In this document: positions 15,041 to 21,767 of the stretch, in pieces
Layout of the letters: every line of letters begins with the position of its first letter
Numbering within the stretch: position 1 is the stretch's first letter
From: an uncultured Sulfurovum sp.
GTDB lineage: Bacteria; Campylobacterota; Campylobacteria; Campylobacterales; Sulfurovaceae
Assembly (NCBI GenBank): GCA_947311605.1
Contig: CAMZLC010000022.1
Coordinates: 1 to 45,818 of the forward strand
Reading direction: 5' to 3'
Length of the DNA: 45,818 bases
The notes under the pieces: model-generated
What the model was told of the DNA's origin: nothing
Seen by the model: the letters and a program-made list of their open reading frames with translations, nothing else
The model's database searches: none
Translations under genes and position numbers: made by a program

Positions 15041-16306
15041 TTATTTTTTTAAAAATCCAAATCTGTCTATGCCCTCTCTGGAAGTCTCTCTGACATAATC
15101 CATCCCGATATAAAACTCCTTCATCAGGATCAGGAAGATATATTTCCCAAAGGTTGTCAACTGATAGTTTTTGTCCGTAATTTTGAACAATTTCAATAAA
15201 AATAGCTCTATAGCCAACTTCTTTTTTGCATGTGCACCATACCTGTCGGCAAGATTCTCCACGGAGAACCCAAACCCAAACATATCTACCATCAGTCGAT
15301 AGCTAAGTATCTCTTTAGGGGAATAGCTTTTGTGTCTAGCGGTAGAGAATTGGTTGCTGTCCACTCTCTGCTTGTATTCATCCAGCGCAAAGGTGTTAAT
15401 ATACAGGGTACCGTCAATGAAGCCAAAGGCCCCAGAGCCCAGACCCAGATACTCCACATGGTCCACCACATACTCATCGATCAGCGTGATACCTTTTTTG
15501 GAAAATGCCCAGCAGCTGTTCTGCACATAATCGCTGCCGAGCTCATCTAAAATCACCTTATACAGTGCATACTCTTTTTTGTTCTGCACTGCTCCCATAT
15601 TTGTCTCTATCTCTTTTCTGACAGACGGAGAATACATGAGGGGATACATGGATATCTGCTGAGGAGAAAGTGCCTTGAGTTTTTGGATATCCTCTCTCAG
15701 CTCTTCTGCGGTCTGGTCAGGAAAGTTAAATATAAGATCGCAGTTGACTATTTTGAAATTGGCTATAAGTTTTTTGATGTTCTCCACCTGCTCATCTGCC
15801 GTACCAAACTTGTTGCACCTCTTGGTCTGCTCGAGTCTTTTGTCGTCTAGAGATTGTATGCCCACGGAGAGCCTATCCACCCTCTCTTTGAGTAGGTCTA
15901 TCAGCGCATCACTGATATCGGGGTCAGCCTCACAGGAGAGCTCATCAATATCAAAAAGTTCACGAACCAAGTCAATAGTGCTGGCCAGCTCATCCGGCAG
16001 GATCGTAGGCGTACCTCCTCCTATATACACAGAGGAGAAACGAAATCCTCTCTCCTTGGCTATGCGTATCTCTTTTCGCAGTGTAGCGAAGTACTCTCTG
16101 GCTTTTTTTTCATCAAAATTGTATTTGTGAAAAGAGCAGTAAGGACAGAAAACTTTGCAAAAGGGGATATGGAGATAGAGCAGATAGCTCTTTGTGGGGT
16201 CTGGCTGAGGATATTTCCTTTCATCAGTATATTGGAGGTTGAGATTTTTGTCTATTTTGTATCGGGCGTATCTCTCTATAGTATTTACCACTAGTTGCTT
16301 TATCAA
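15041..16306 (-). CDS. HemN-like class C radical SAM protein, possible 8-methylmenaquinone synthase MqnK
   Basis: About 421 residues. The radical SAM cluster motif is CKVFCPYC (CX3CX2C) near residue 60, preceded by YLHIPF and followed by YIGGGTPT, SCEADPD and SVGIQSLDD, all typical of the HemN/HemW group. CPYCSF lacks the extra HemN Cys, so it is unlikely to be the classic coproporphyrinogen dehydrogenase. Wolinella makes 8-methylmenaquinone, used in sulfite and polysulfide respiration, with a HemN-like class C methyltransferase, and the position between hydC and mccA suits that role. The upstream reading frame is open to 16459, but a TTG at 16306 behind AAAGG, past a strong hairpin, is the more likely start. 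HemW-like or haem-handling activity remains possible. Confidence 0.6.
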   Translation of the reverse strand: MIKQLVVNTIERYARYKIDKNLNLQYTDERKYPQPDPTKSYLLYLHIPFCKVFCPYCSFHKYNFDEKKAREYFATLRKEIRIAKERGFRFSSVYIGGGTPTILPDELASTIDLVRELFDIDELSCEADPDISDALIDLLKERVDRLSVGIQSLDDKRLEQTKRCNKFGTADEQVENIKKLIANFKIVNCDLIFNFPDQTAEELREDIQKLKALSPQQISMYPLMYSPSVRKEIETNMGAVQNKKEYALYKVILDELGSDYVQNSCWAFSKKGITLIDEYVVDHVEYLGLGSGAFGFIDGTLYINTFALDEYKQRVDSNQFSTARHKSYSPKEILSYRLMVDMFGFGFSVENLADRYGAHAKKKLAIELFLLKLFKITDKNYQLTTFGKYIFLILMKEFYIGMDYVRETSREGIDRFGFLKK

Positions 16307-16340
16307 TCGAATACCTTTTAAAATTGTTTTAGGAACCCAT

Positions 16341-16454
16341 GAGGGGAAGAGTGTGCTGGTATTATTCCCCAGAGTGGGGCGGGCTTGGCAGCACACAAAG
16401 CGACTCTTTTCCCTCGTGTCTCTATCGGCGACCGGCAAGGTCGCCAAAATTATA
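16341..16454 (-). promoter_or_regulatory. Promoter and strongly folded 5' leader of the radical SAM gene
   Basis: On the minus strand, TATAAT at 16454-16449 has ATGGCA 18 bases upstream, so transcription would begin near 16442. The leader then forms a perfect seven-base hairpin (GGCGACC/GGTCGCC, 16427-16445) and a large compound stem. In the large stem GAGGGGAAGAGT (16341-16352) faces ACTCTTTTCCCTC (16403-16415), GTGTGCTG (16351-16358) faces CAGCACAC (16389-16396), and CCCC-AGAGT-GGGG sits at the tip. About 35 bases remain to the TTG start. It matches no riboswitch class I can recall. Confidence 0.5.
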
Positions 16455-16459
16455 CCCAC

Positions 16460-17167
16460 CTAATGCTTTTTATGCCATTTCATACCAGAAAAAATCGCAT
16501 CCATCGATCCGTTCTTTCCAAATACAGCATTGAATATCGCCATATAGATATGTATCACAACCACAATAATTACCACCCACATGGCTATGTGATGTATCTG
16601 TCTGACATTGGCCATGCCGCCCATCAGCACCTCAAAAAACCTCATCGGCTCATACAGAAGAGCACCTAGACCCTCATGATATACATGCACATAGAGTACA
16701 AGACCGGTGACAATGAGGGCAAAAAATGTCACATACAGACCTGCGTACGCCATGGTCTGCAGGGGGTTATATACACCTTTTAGATGGGGGTGCTTCCCCA
16801 TAAATAGATAATATTTGATTTGGGCTATCCAAACTTTTGGCTTGAGGGTATCTCCTAGTGAGGCTCTTTCGTGCTTGTAGGCTCTGCCCACAAGCGTCAG
16901 ATAGACCTTGAGTATCACCACGCCTATCATCACGAATCCGAAGATAATATGCCATGATCTCATCAGGGCATAGAGGAAATTATTTGGCTCAGAGCTTACA
17001 GCGGGCGCCACAAAGGGATAGGCGATATAAAACCCTGTAAATGTGAGTATCAAAATAGCCACTGCACGAATCCAATGCTGCCACCTATACGCGGGCGTAA
17101 ACTCCATCTCTTCAGTGATCTCAGCAGGGTATCCCTCTGCTGTATCTGTGTGTTGTTCTGTTTTCAT
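16460..17167 (-). CDS. hydC: NiFe hydrogenase cytochrome b subunit HydC
   Basis: 235 residues from the ATG at 17167, which has GGAG seven bases upstream; longer frames would run into hydB. Four membrane segments start near residues 32, 74, 142 and 188, with His-containing stretches (QHWIRAV, RSWHIIFGF, IHHIAMWVV) of the HupC/HydC cytochrome b family that holds two haems b. HydC takes electrons from the periplasmic HydA/HydB pair and reduces menaquinone. It is the third gene of hydABC, ten bases after hydB. A maturation protease gene (hydD) would be expected next, but a radical SAM gene is found instead. Confidence 0.9.
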   Translation of the reverse strand: MKTEQHTDTAEGYPAEITEEMEFTPAYRWQHWIRAVAILILTFTGFYIAYPFVAPAVSSEPNNFLYALMRSWHIIFGFVMIGVVILKVYLTLVGRAYKHERASLGDTLKPKVWIAQIKYYLFMGKHPHLKGVYNPLQTMAYAGLYVTFFALIVTGLVLYVHVYHEGLGALLYEPMRFFEVLMGGMANVRQIHHIAMWVVIIVVVIHIYMAIFNAVFGKNGSMDAIFSGMKWHKKH

Positions 17168-17177
17168 CGGCAGCTCC

Positions 17178-18914
17178 TTATGTATTGCAAACGCCACCAT
17201 AGAGTGGGTCCACCTTATATCTGCCAAGCTCATTGCCTTTGGTGTCCATCACATGCACTGCACAAGCAATACAGGGATCGTAGGAGTGTATCACCCTGAT
17301 GATCTCCAGAGGCTGAGAGAGATCGGCTATCTTCAGTCCTACCAGATCTGCCTCGTAGGGACCTTGCGTACCTACAGCATCTTTAGGGCCTGCATTCCAG
17401 GTGGATGGTACTGTCGCCTGATAGTTTTCGCACACACCATTCTTGATACGAATCCAATGAATCAGCATACCCCTTGGCACATCACCTATGCCTCTGCCTT
17501 TGTACTCTTTGCTGTTGTCAATCGTATAGGTCGCGCATGTTTCCTTGTCAACTTTAGTATTCTCCACCAAAGAGTCAAAAGCCTCCAGCGCATAGTCCAC
17601 TACGATGCCAGCCTGAAGTGCGCGCGCAGCAGTTCTCCCCAGCGTACTGAAAAGTGCCTTGAGAGGAAGTCCTGTCTCCTTGAGAAATCCATCCACTCTC
17701 TCCTTGATGACCTTGTTGTTCCTGGCGTACCCCACAAGCAGACAGGCGAGAGGACCGACCTCCATAGGCTTTCCGTCATATCTGGGGGACTTGATCCAAG
17801 TATATTTTCCTTCTGGGTTAATATTTTTAGAGTGTATCATCTTTCCGTCCGGACCTACACTCTCAGAATTGACAAGTCCTGTGTACTCAGGCACTGTTGT
17901 GCCGTCATAAGGGTGCTGGGGCTCATTGTCTGCATACCATGAATGGGTAGCCTCTTCGGTAATGAGATCTTCATTGATATCAAACACTTCAGAGATACTT
18001 CCGTCCACAATATAACCACTTTCGAACAGATACTTATCGCGACTGACTTTGAAGTCTCTGTATGACATGAAGTTTTTGACACCCATTGGCTTCATCACGG
18101 ATGGCTCGTCCCGATACATCTCCGCTGCCATTTTGATATCCGCCAAATAGGCATTATGTACAAACTCTTGCATCTTTTTGAATTTGACCATATATTCACC
18201 CATTCTGGCTGGATCCAGTACATCCATGACACAGCTGACTCCTCCCACGACCAGGGATTGGGGGTGGGGGTTTTTGCCGCCAAAGATAGCCATCATCTGC
18301 GCCGCCAATCTCTGCATCTCAAGAGCCTTGAGATAGTGAGAGAGGGCTATGAGGTTCTGCTCTGGTGTGAATCTATAGGTCTTGTGGCCCCAGTATGCGT
18401 TGGCAAAGGGCCCGAGTCCTTGTGGATTCTTCGCAAATTTTGCGACAGTCTGCTGTACCTTAATGAGCTCATTTTCTCCTGTACCAATAGGGTTCTTGCA
18501 ATAGTTAAATGCAAGCTTGCTGGCTACTGCGGGGTCAGCCTTGAGTGCAGAGGTAATATCTACCCAGTCCACACCATGCAGGTGATAGAAATGCACCACA
18601 TGGTCATGCAGAAACAGCGCAGCATTCATCAAAGTTCTCACCAGTTCAGCGTTGTAGGGTATCGTGATGCCGAGTGCATCCTCTACCGCCATGGTACTCT
18701 TGAGGTAGTGAGAATAGGTACACACGCCACAGATCCTCTGCATCAACAGAGGCACATTTCTAGGATCTCTCCCTTTGGCGATCACCTCCAGCCCTCTCCA
18801 TAAGGTAGAGGAGACATACGCCTCTTCTACCACACCATCATCACCCACCACTACCTCTGCTCTGAGGTGTCCTTCTATTCTTGTGATTGGATCTACTACT
18901 ACTCTTTTTGACAT
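17178..18914 (-). CDS. hydB: NiFe hydrogenase large subunit HydB
   Basis: 578 residues, the normal size. The nickel ligands are in RICGVCTYSH near residue 62 and DPCIACAVH near the C-terminus. The 24 residues after that His (to GGVCNT) form the tail that an endopeptidase removes after nickel insertion. It belongs to the group 1 uptake hydrogenases, oxidising H2 in the periplasm. A good ribosome site (GGAGAG) precedes the ATG, 14 bases after hydA. No maturation genes (hypA-F or the specific protease) are visible in this window, so maturation must be encoded elsewhere. Confidence 0.95.
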   Translation of the reverse strand: MSKRVVVDPITRIEGHLRAEVVVGDDGVVEEAYVSSTLWRGLEVIAKGRDPRNVPLLMQRICGVCTYSHYLKSTMAVEDALGITIPYNAELVRTLMNAALFLHDHVVHFYHLHGVDWVDITSALKADPAVASKLAFNYCKNPIGTGENELIKVQQTVAKFAKNPQGLGPFANAYWGHKTYRFTPEQNLIALSHYLKALEMQRLAAQMMAIFGGKNPHPQSLVVGGVSCVMDVLDPARMGEYMVKFKKMQEFVHNAYLADIKMAAEMYRDEPSVMKPMGVKNFMSYRDFKVSRDKYLFESGYIVDGSISEVFDINEDLITEEATHSWYADNEPQHPYDGTTVPEYTGLVNSESVGPDGKMIHSKNINPEGKYTWIKSPRYDGKPMEVGPLACLLVGYARNNKVIKERVDGFLKETGLPLKALFSTLGRTAARALQAGIVVDYALEAFDSLVENTKVDKETCATYTIDNSKEYKGRGIGDVPRGMLIHWIRIKNGVCENYQATVPSTWNAGPKDAVGTQGPYEADLVGLKIADLSQPLEIIRVIHSYDPCIACAVHVMDTKGNELGRYKVDPLYGGVCNT

Positions 18915-18928
18915 ATCCTACTCTCCTT

Positions 18929-20092
18929 CTATACTTTTGGTGGTTTGATTGCTGCCACCGCTGCGTGTGCTGCCACACCTACACCTACGGCCGCCAGTAT
19001 ACCTACACCGATTTTGTCCGCGGTCGCATCAGCTCCTAATCCACCAAAAACCGTATTGTATAATCGATCCCTGAGCGGCTCATTGACTGTTCCCATTGTG
19101 TCCCAAAAGTTTGGCTCAGAACAACCAATACACCCAAAACCAGTCTGCACGGGCCAGGATGTGCCCTGGTTGAATTTCTGCTTAGCACAGTTATTGAAAG
19201 TGTATGGCCCCTTACAGCCTACCTTATAGAGGCAGAATCCATCCTTGGCGGCATTGTCGCCGAACTTCTCGACAAATTCTCCGGCATCAAAATGCCCTCT
19301 TCTCTCACACAGATCATGGATCCTCAGCCTATATGCCCACTTGGGTCTATTGTATGCATCTAGCGCAGGCAGGGTGCCGTATAGTAAATAGTGCAGCAAG
19401 GTGCCTACAATATTTTTCTCACTAGGAGGGCATCCTGGTACATTGATCACTGTTTTGTCTGTCACTTCACTCAATGCTACAGCACCTGTTGGGTTGGGTG
19501 CAGCAGCCTGCACTCCACCAAATGCCGAACAGGTACCTATAGCAAAAATAGCTGCTGCATTTTCGGAGGTCTCCTCTGCTATAGCTCTGCCACTTTTTCC
19601 ATGCCCGCCTATCGTCAGGAAACTTTCCATCTCTCCCGAAGGGATGCCCCCCTCCACCATGAGAATGTATCTGCCCTTATACCTCTCGATAGCATGCTCA
19701 AGATTCTCTTCTGCCTGCCAACCGGCAGCCGACATAATCGTCTCCTGGTACTCTAAGGAAATGTAGTCAAATATAAGGCTGTCTATCGAAGGATTTGCTG
19801 ATCGAAGTAGTGACTCCGTACAGCCTGTACATTCTGCCATATGCAGCCATATGATAGGTAGCCTATCTGCCACCTTGACTGCTTCAGCCATTAGCGGGCT
19901 AAAGGTGGCCGGTAGCGCCAACATAGCCGTCACCGCACTGACCCACTTCATAAAATCTCTTCTAGAGAAGCCTGCCTCCTCGATAGTCTCTTCTATGCTC
20001 TTATCTCTGCCCTCCATTGGAGGCAGTTTTTTGAGCCCTTCTACTCTCTGCCGGAACGCCTGATGAAGCGAATCATAGGTAGTCTTTTCCAT
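18929..20092 (-). CDS. hydA: NiFe hydrogenase small subunit HydA
   Basis: About 387 residues. A twin-arginine motif (SRRDFMKW) near residue 43 carries the HydA/HydB pair to the periplasm. Cluster motifs in order are ECTGCTE, GTCSAFGG, PGCPPSE, LCERRGHF, then the medial and distal Cys group with GCKGP, NNCAKQ and FGCIGCSEP. A C-terminal membrane anchor (IGVGILAAVGVGVAAH) fixes the enzyme to the membrane next to HydC. In-frame ATGs occur at 20128, 20101 and 20092. The first overlaps the predicted transcription start, and only the last has a well-spaced ribosome site. Promoter with double C-run lies directly upstream. Confidence 0.94.
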   Translation of the reverse strand: MEKTTYDSLHQAFRQRVEGLKKLPPMEGRDKSIEETIEEAGFSRRDFMKWVSAVTAMLALPATFSPLMAEAVKVADRLPIIWLHMAECTGCTESLLRSANPSIDSLIFDYISLEYQETIMSAAGWQAEENLEHAIERYKGRYILMVEGGIPSGEMESFLTIGGHGKSGRAIAEETSENAAAIFAIGTCSAFGGVQAAAPNPTGAVALSEVTDKTVINVPGCPPSEKNIVGTLLHYLLYGTLPALDAYNRPKWAYRLRIHDLCERRGHFDAGEFVEKFGDNAAKDGFCLYKVGCKGPYTFNNCAKQKFNQGTSWPVQTGFGCIGCSEPNFWDTMGTVNEPLRDRLYNTVFGGLGADATADKIGVGILAAVGVGVAAHAAVAAIKPPKV

Positions 20093-20134
20093 ATATTCCA
20101 TCCTTTTTGATATATACTTAAACGCCATGCCACA

Positions 20135-20194
20135 ATTATACCACAGAAAGGGGGAGGAAGAGGGGGGAAGAAGAGAAAAATGAATAAAAATTCA
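20135..20194 (-). promoter_or_regulatory. hydA promoter: double C-run and a TGAAT palindrome
   Basis: The minus strand carries TGGTATAAT, an extended -10 with TATAAT at 20140-20135. Nine bases upstream is a five-C run (20154-20150), then a six-C run (20167-20162), 12 bases apart start to start. Further upstream lies the perfect inverted repeat TGAAT-N4-ATTCA (20181-20194), also found before the Mo enzyme operon. The C-runs replace a -35 box, pointing to activator dependence. Confidence 0.62.
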
Positions 20195-20263
20195 GAAACT
20201 TGTACTGCGCAACAGAGCAGATCTCTTTTCTGCCCTATTGCCAAAGAGGCATAGGATGGGGAT

Positions 20264-20971
20264 CTAGTCCGTATCTTCTTTTATTTTTTCCTCTTTTTTG
20301 AGCTTGTCATAGTAAATGCCATGATGGTCCTTTATAAACTCCTCGTCCATCTTGCCTGTTTTAAACATGGCACTGTAAGAGTTTTTGTTGGTCGGATGTG
20401 TGGCCAAATAGACATGTATCATCAGTAAAAAGCTCAAAAATATAAACGCTATCGCATGTGCTCCCCTGGCTAGTGCCGCTGTCTCTACACTGAAAGCATC
20501 CCTAAAGATCAGCATATACCCAGAGACTGTCAATACAATCATGAAGATCACCACGCCCTGAGCAAAAAACTTCTGACCAGCATTCATCTTGCCAAACCTC
20601 ACATGCTCTTGGTTGATGTAAAACTTCCACATCTCTTTGAACCCATCTATGGTTGCCTTGACCCCCCATTTGTCAGGCCACATGCTGAGCTTTGTAAATT
20701 TTCTCAACATCATAACGCTAAACGGAATCGCCATCATTGTCAACAAAAATGCACTACTATAGTGTATGAATCTCATCAGTGACATACCCGCAGAAAGTAT
20801 GTCACCATTGCCAGTCAGCGCGGCCATAGGGATGCCTGCACCATAGGCGATAAAGTCAAACTTGTGAGAAAGCACAGGCAAACCCGAGATGAACATAAAG
20901 GCAACGAAGTGCACCAAATGGCTGTGAAACCACCGCTCCATATTGCTGTAAACTGTTATTTTTTTAGACAT
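20264..20971 (-). CDS. Cytochrome b membrane subunit of a molybdoenzyme (FdnI/PhsC type)
   Basis: 235 residues with four membrane segments and several His residues in membrane contexts (RWFHSHLVHF near residue 13, RFIHYSSAF near 67, RGAHAIAF near 170, MIHVYL near 185), as in the FdnI/PhsC cytochrome b family that binds two haems b and exchanges electrons with menaquinone. It overlaps the end of the FeS subunit gene by eight bases. Formate dehydrogenase gamma subunits and thiosulfate reductase PhsC are both of this type, so it does not settle the substrate. It rules out the NrfD/PsrC type of membrane subunit for this operon. Confidence 0.83.
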   Translation of the reverse strand: MSKKITVYSNMERWFHSHLVHFVAFMFISGLPVLSHKFDFIAYGAGIPMAALTGNGDILSAGMSLMRFIHYSSAFLLTMMAIPFSVMMLRKFTKLSMWPDKWGVKATIDGFKEMWKFYINQEHVRFGKMNAGQKFFAQGVVIFMIVLTVSGYMLIFRDAFSVETAALARGAHAIAFIFLSFLLMIHVYLATHPTNKNSYSAMFKTGKMDEEFIKDHHGIYYDKLKKEEKIKEDTD

Positions 20972-21767
20972 TTTTTTGCTCCTCCTGCATGATTTTCTCT
21001 TTTCTTTTTCCGAGCCAATAAATCAGATGGCCTACTGAGCCTACTGCAATAGCTGCAGCACCTACGACACCAGCAGATTTGGCGACTTCTCTAAACTGCA
21101 TCGCTGGTCTCGACGGAGCGGTATCGAGCTGATAGGCCTCAAGATCCTCTTTGGGGATGATGGTGACCCAATGGAGTGTGCCTACATAGTTGTTCACCTT
21201 GTCTGCACCATATACGACATGCTCCTTGCCTGTCGTTTGGGTATAGAGTGCCGCTCTTTTGTTCGCCTCCTTTAACACCTCTTCCTTGGCACCGGAGAAC
21301 ATAGCATCAGTCGGGCACACATTGACGCAACTTGGCTTGAGACCATTCTCTATCCTGTCATAACAGCCATGGCACTTATATGCCTTGCCATCTGTGACCA
21401 CAGGCACATCAAAAGGACAGGCATCCACACACGAGCTGCATCCGATACATGGATCCTGGCTGATCACCACCTCTCCACCTGTTCTACGCGTAATAGCATT
21501 GACTGGGCAGATATCTAGACAGGGAGCCTTTTCGCAATGGTTGCAGTGATGAAACGCAGTGACCTGTCTGGCGTCGGGAAAGACTCCAAGCTCTCTTCTT
21601 TTTGGTGTCAGGTGTGATTGGTGACCTAGCTTGCTCTGTACACTCTTCTCCATACCTATTCTCTCGTCTCTCTGTAGCCGTAGCCTGTTCTCTGCAGAAC
21701 ACCCAACCATACATGCAAAGCATCGTATGCATGGTGTGGTGTCGTAGCATTTCATATTGACACTCAT
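20964..21767 (-). CDS. FeS electron-transfer subunit of the molybdoenzyme (PsrB/PhsB/FdhB-like)
   Basis: 267 residues with four [4Fe-4S] Cys groups: CIRCFACMVGC, CNHCEKAPCLDICP, CIGCSSCVDACP, and CHGC with a later CVNVCP. A C-terminal segment (VVGAAAIAVGSVGHLIYWLG) could anchor it in the membrane, as in FdnH of formate dehydrogenase N; PsrB and PhsB are shorter, about 190 residues. It has no leader of its own and probably travels with the Tat-exported catalytic subunit. The start overlaps the catalytic gene stop (ATGA) behind a perfect AGGAGG. Confidence 0.86.
   Translation of the reverse strand: MSVNMKCYDTTPCIRCFACMVGCSAENRLRLQRDERIGMEKSVQSKLGHQSHLTPKRRELGVFPDARQVTAFHHCNHCEKAPCLDICPVNAITRRTGGEVVISQDPCIGCSSCVDACPFDVPVVTDGKAYKCHGCYDRIENGLKPSCVNVCPTDAMFSGAKEEVLKEANKRAALYTQTTGKEHVVYGADKVNNYVGTLHWVTIIPKEDLEAYQLDTAPSRPAMQFREVAKSAGVVGAAAIAVGSVGHLIYWLGKRKEKIMQEEQKNV

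Noticed and set aside
16341..16445. Cobalamin or molybdenum-cofactor riboswitch
   Set aside because: GGGAA- and GCCCGCC-like pieces are present, but the B12-box and the conserved cores of either class are absent.
16307..16459. N-terminal extension of the radical SAM protein to 16459
   Set aside because: The frame is open but crosses the promoter and strong hairpins and has no homologous look; the TTG at 16306 has a ribosome site.
17043..17942. 299-codon open frame on the plus strand
   Set aside because: Antisense to hydC and hydB; no ribosome site or domain.
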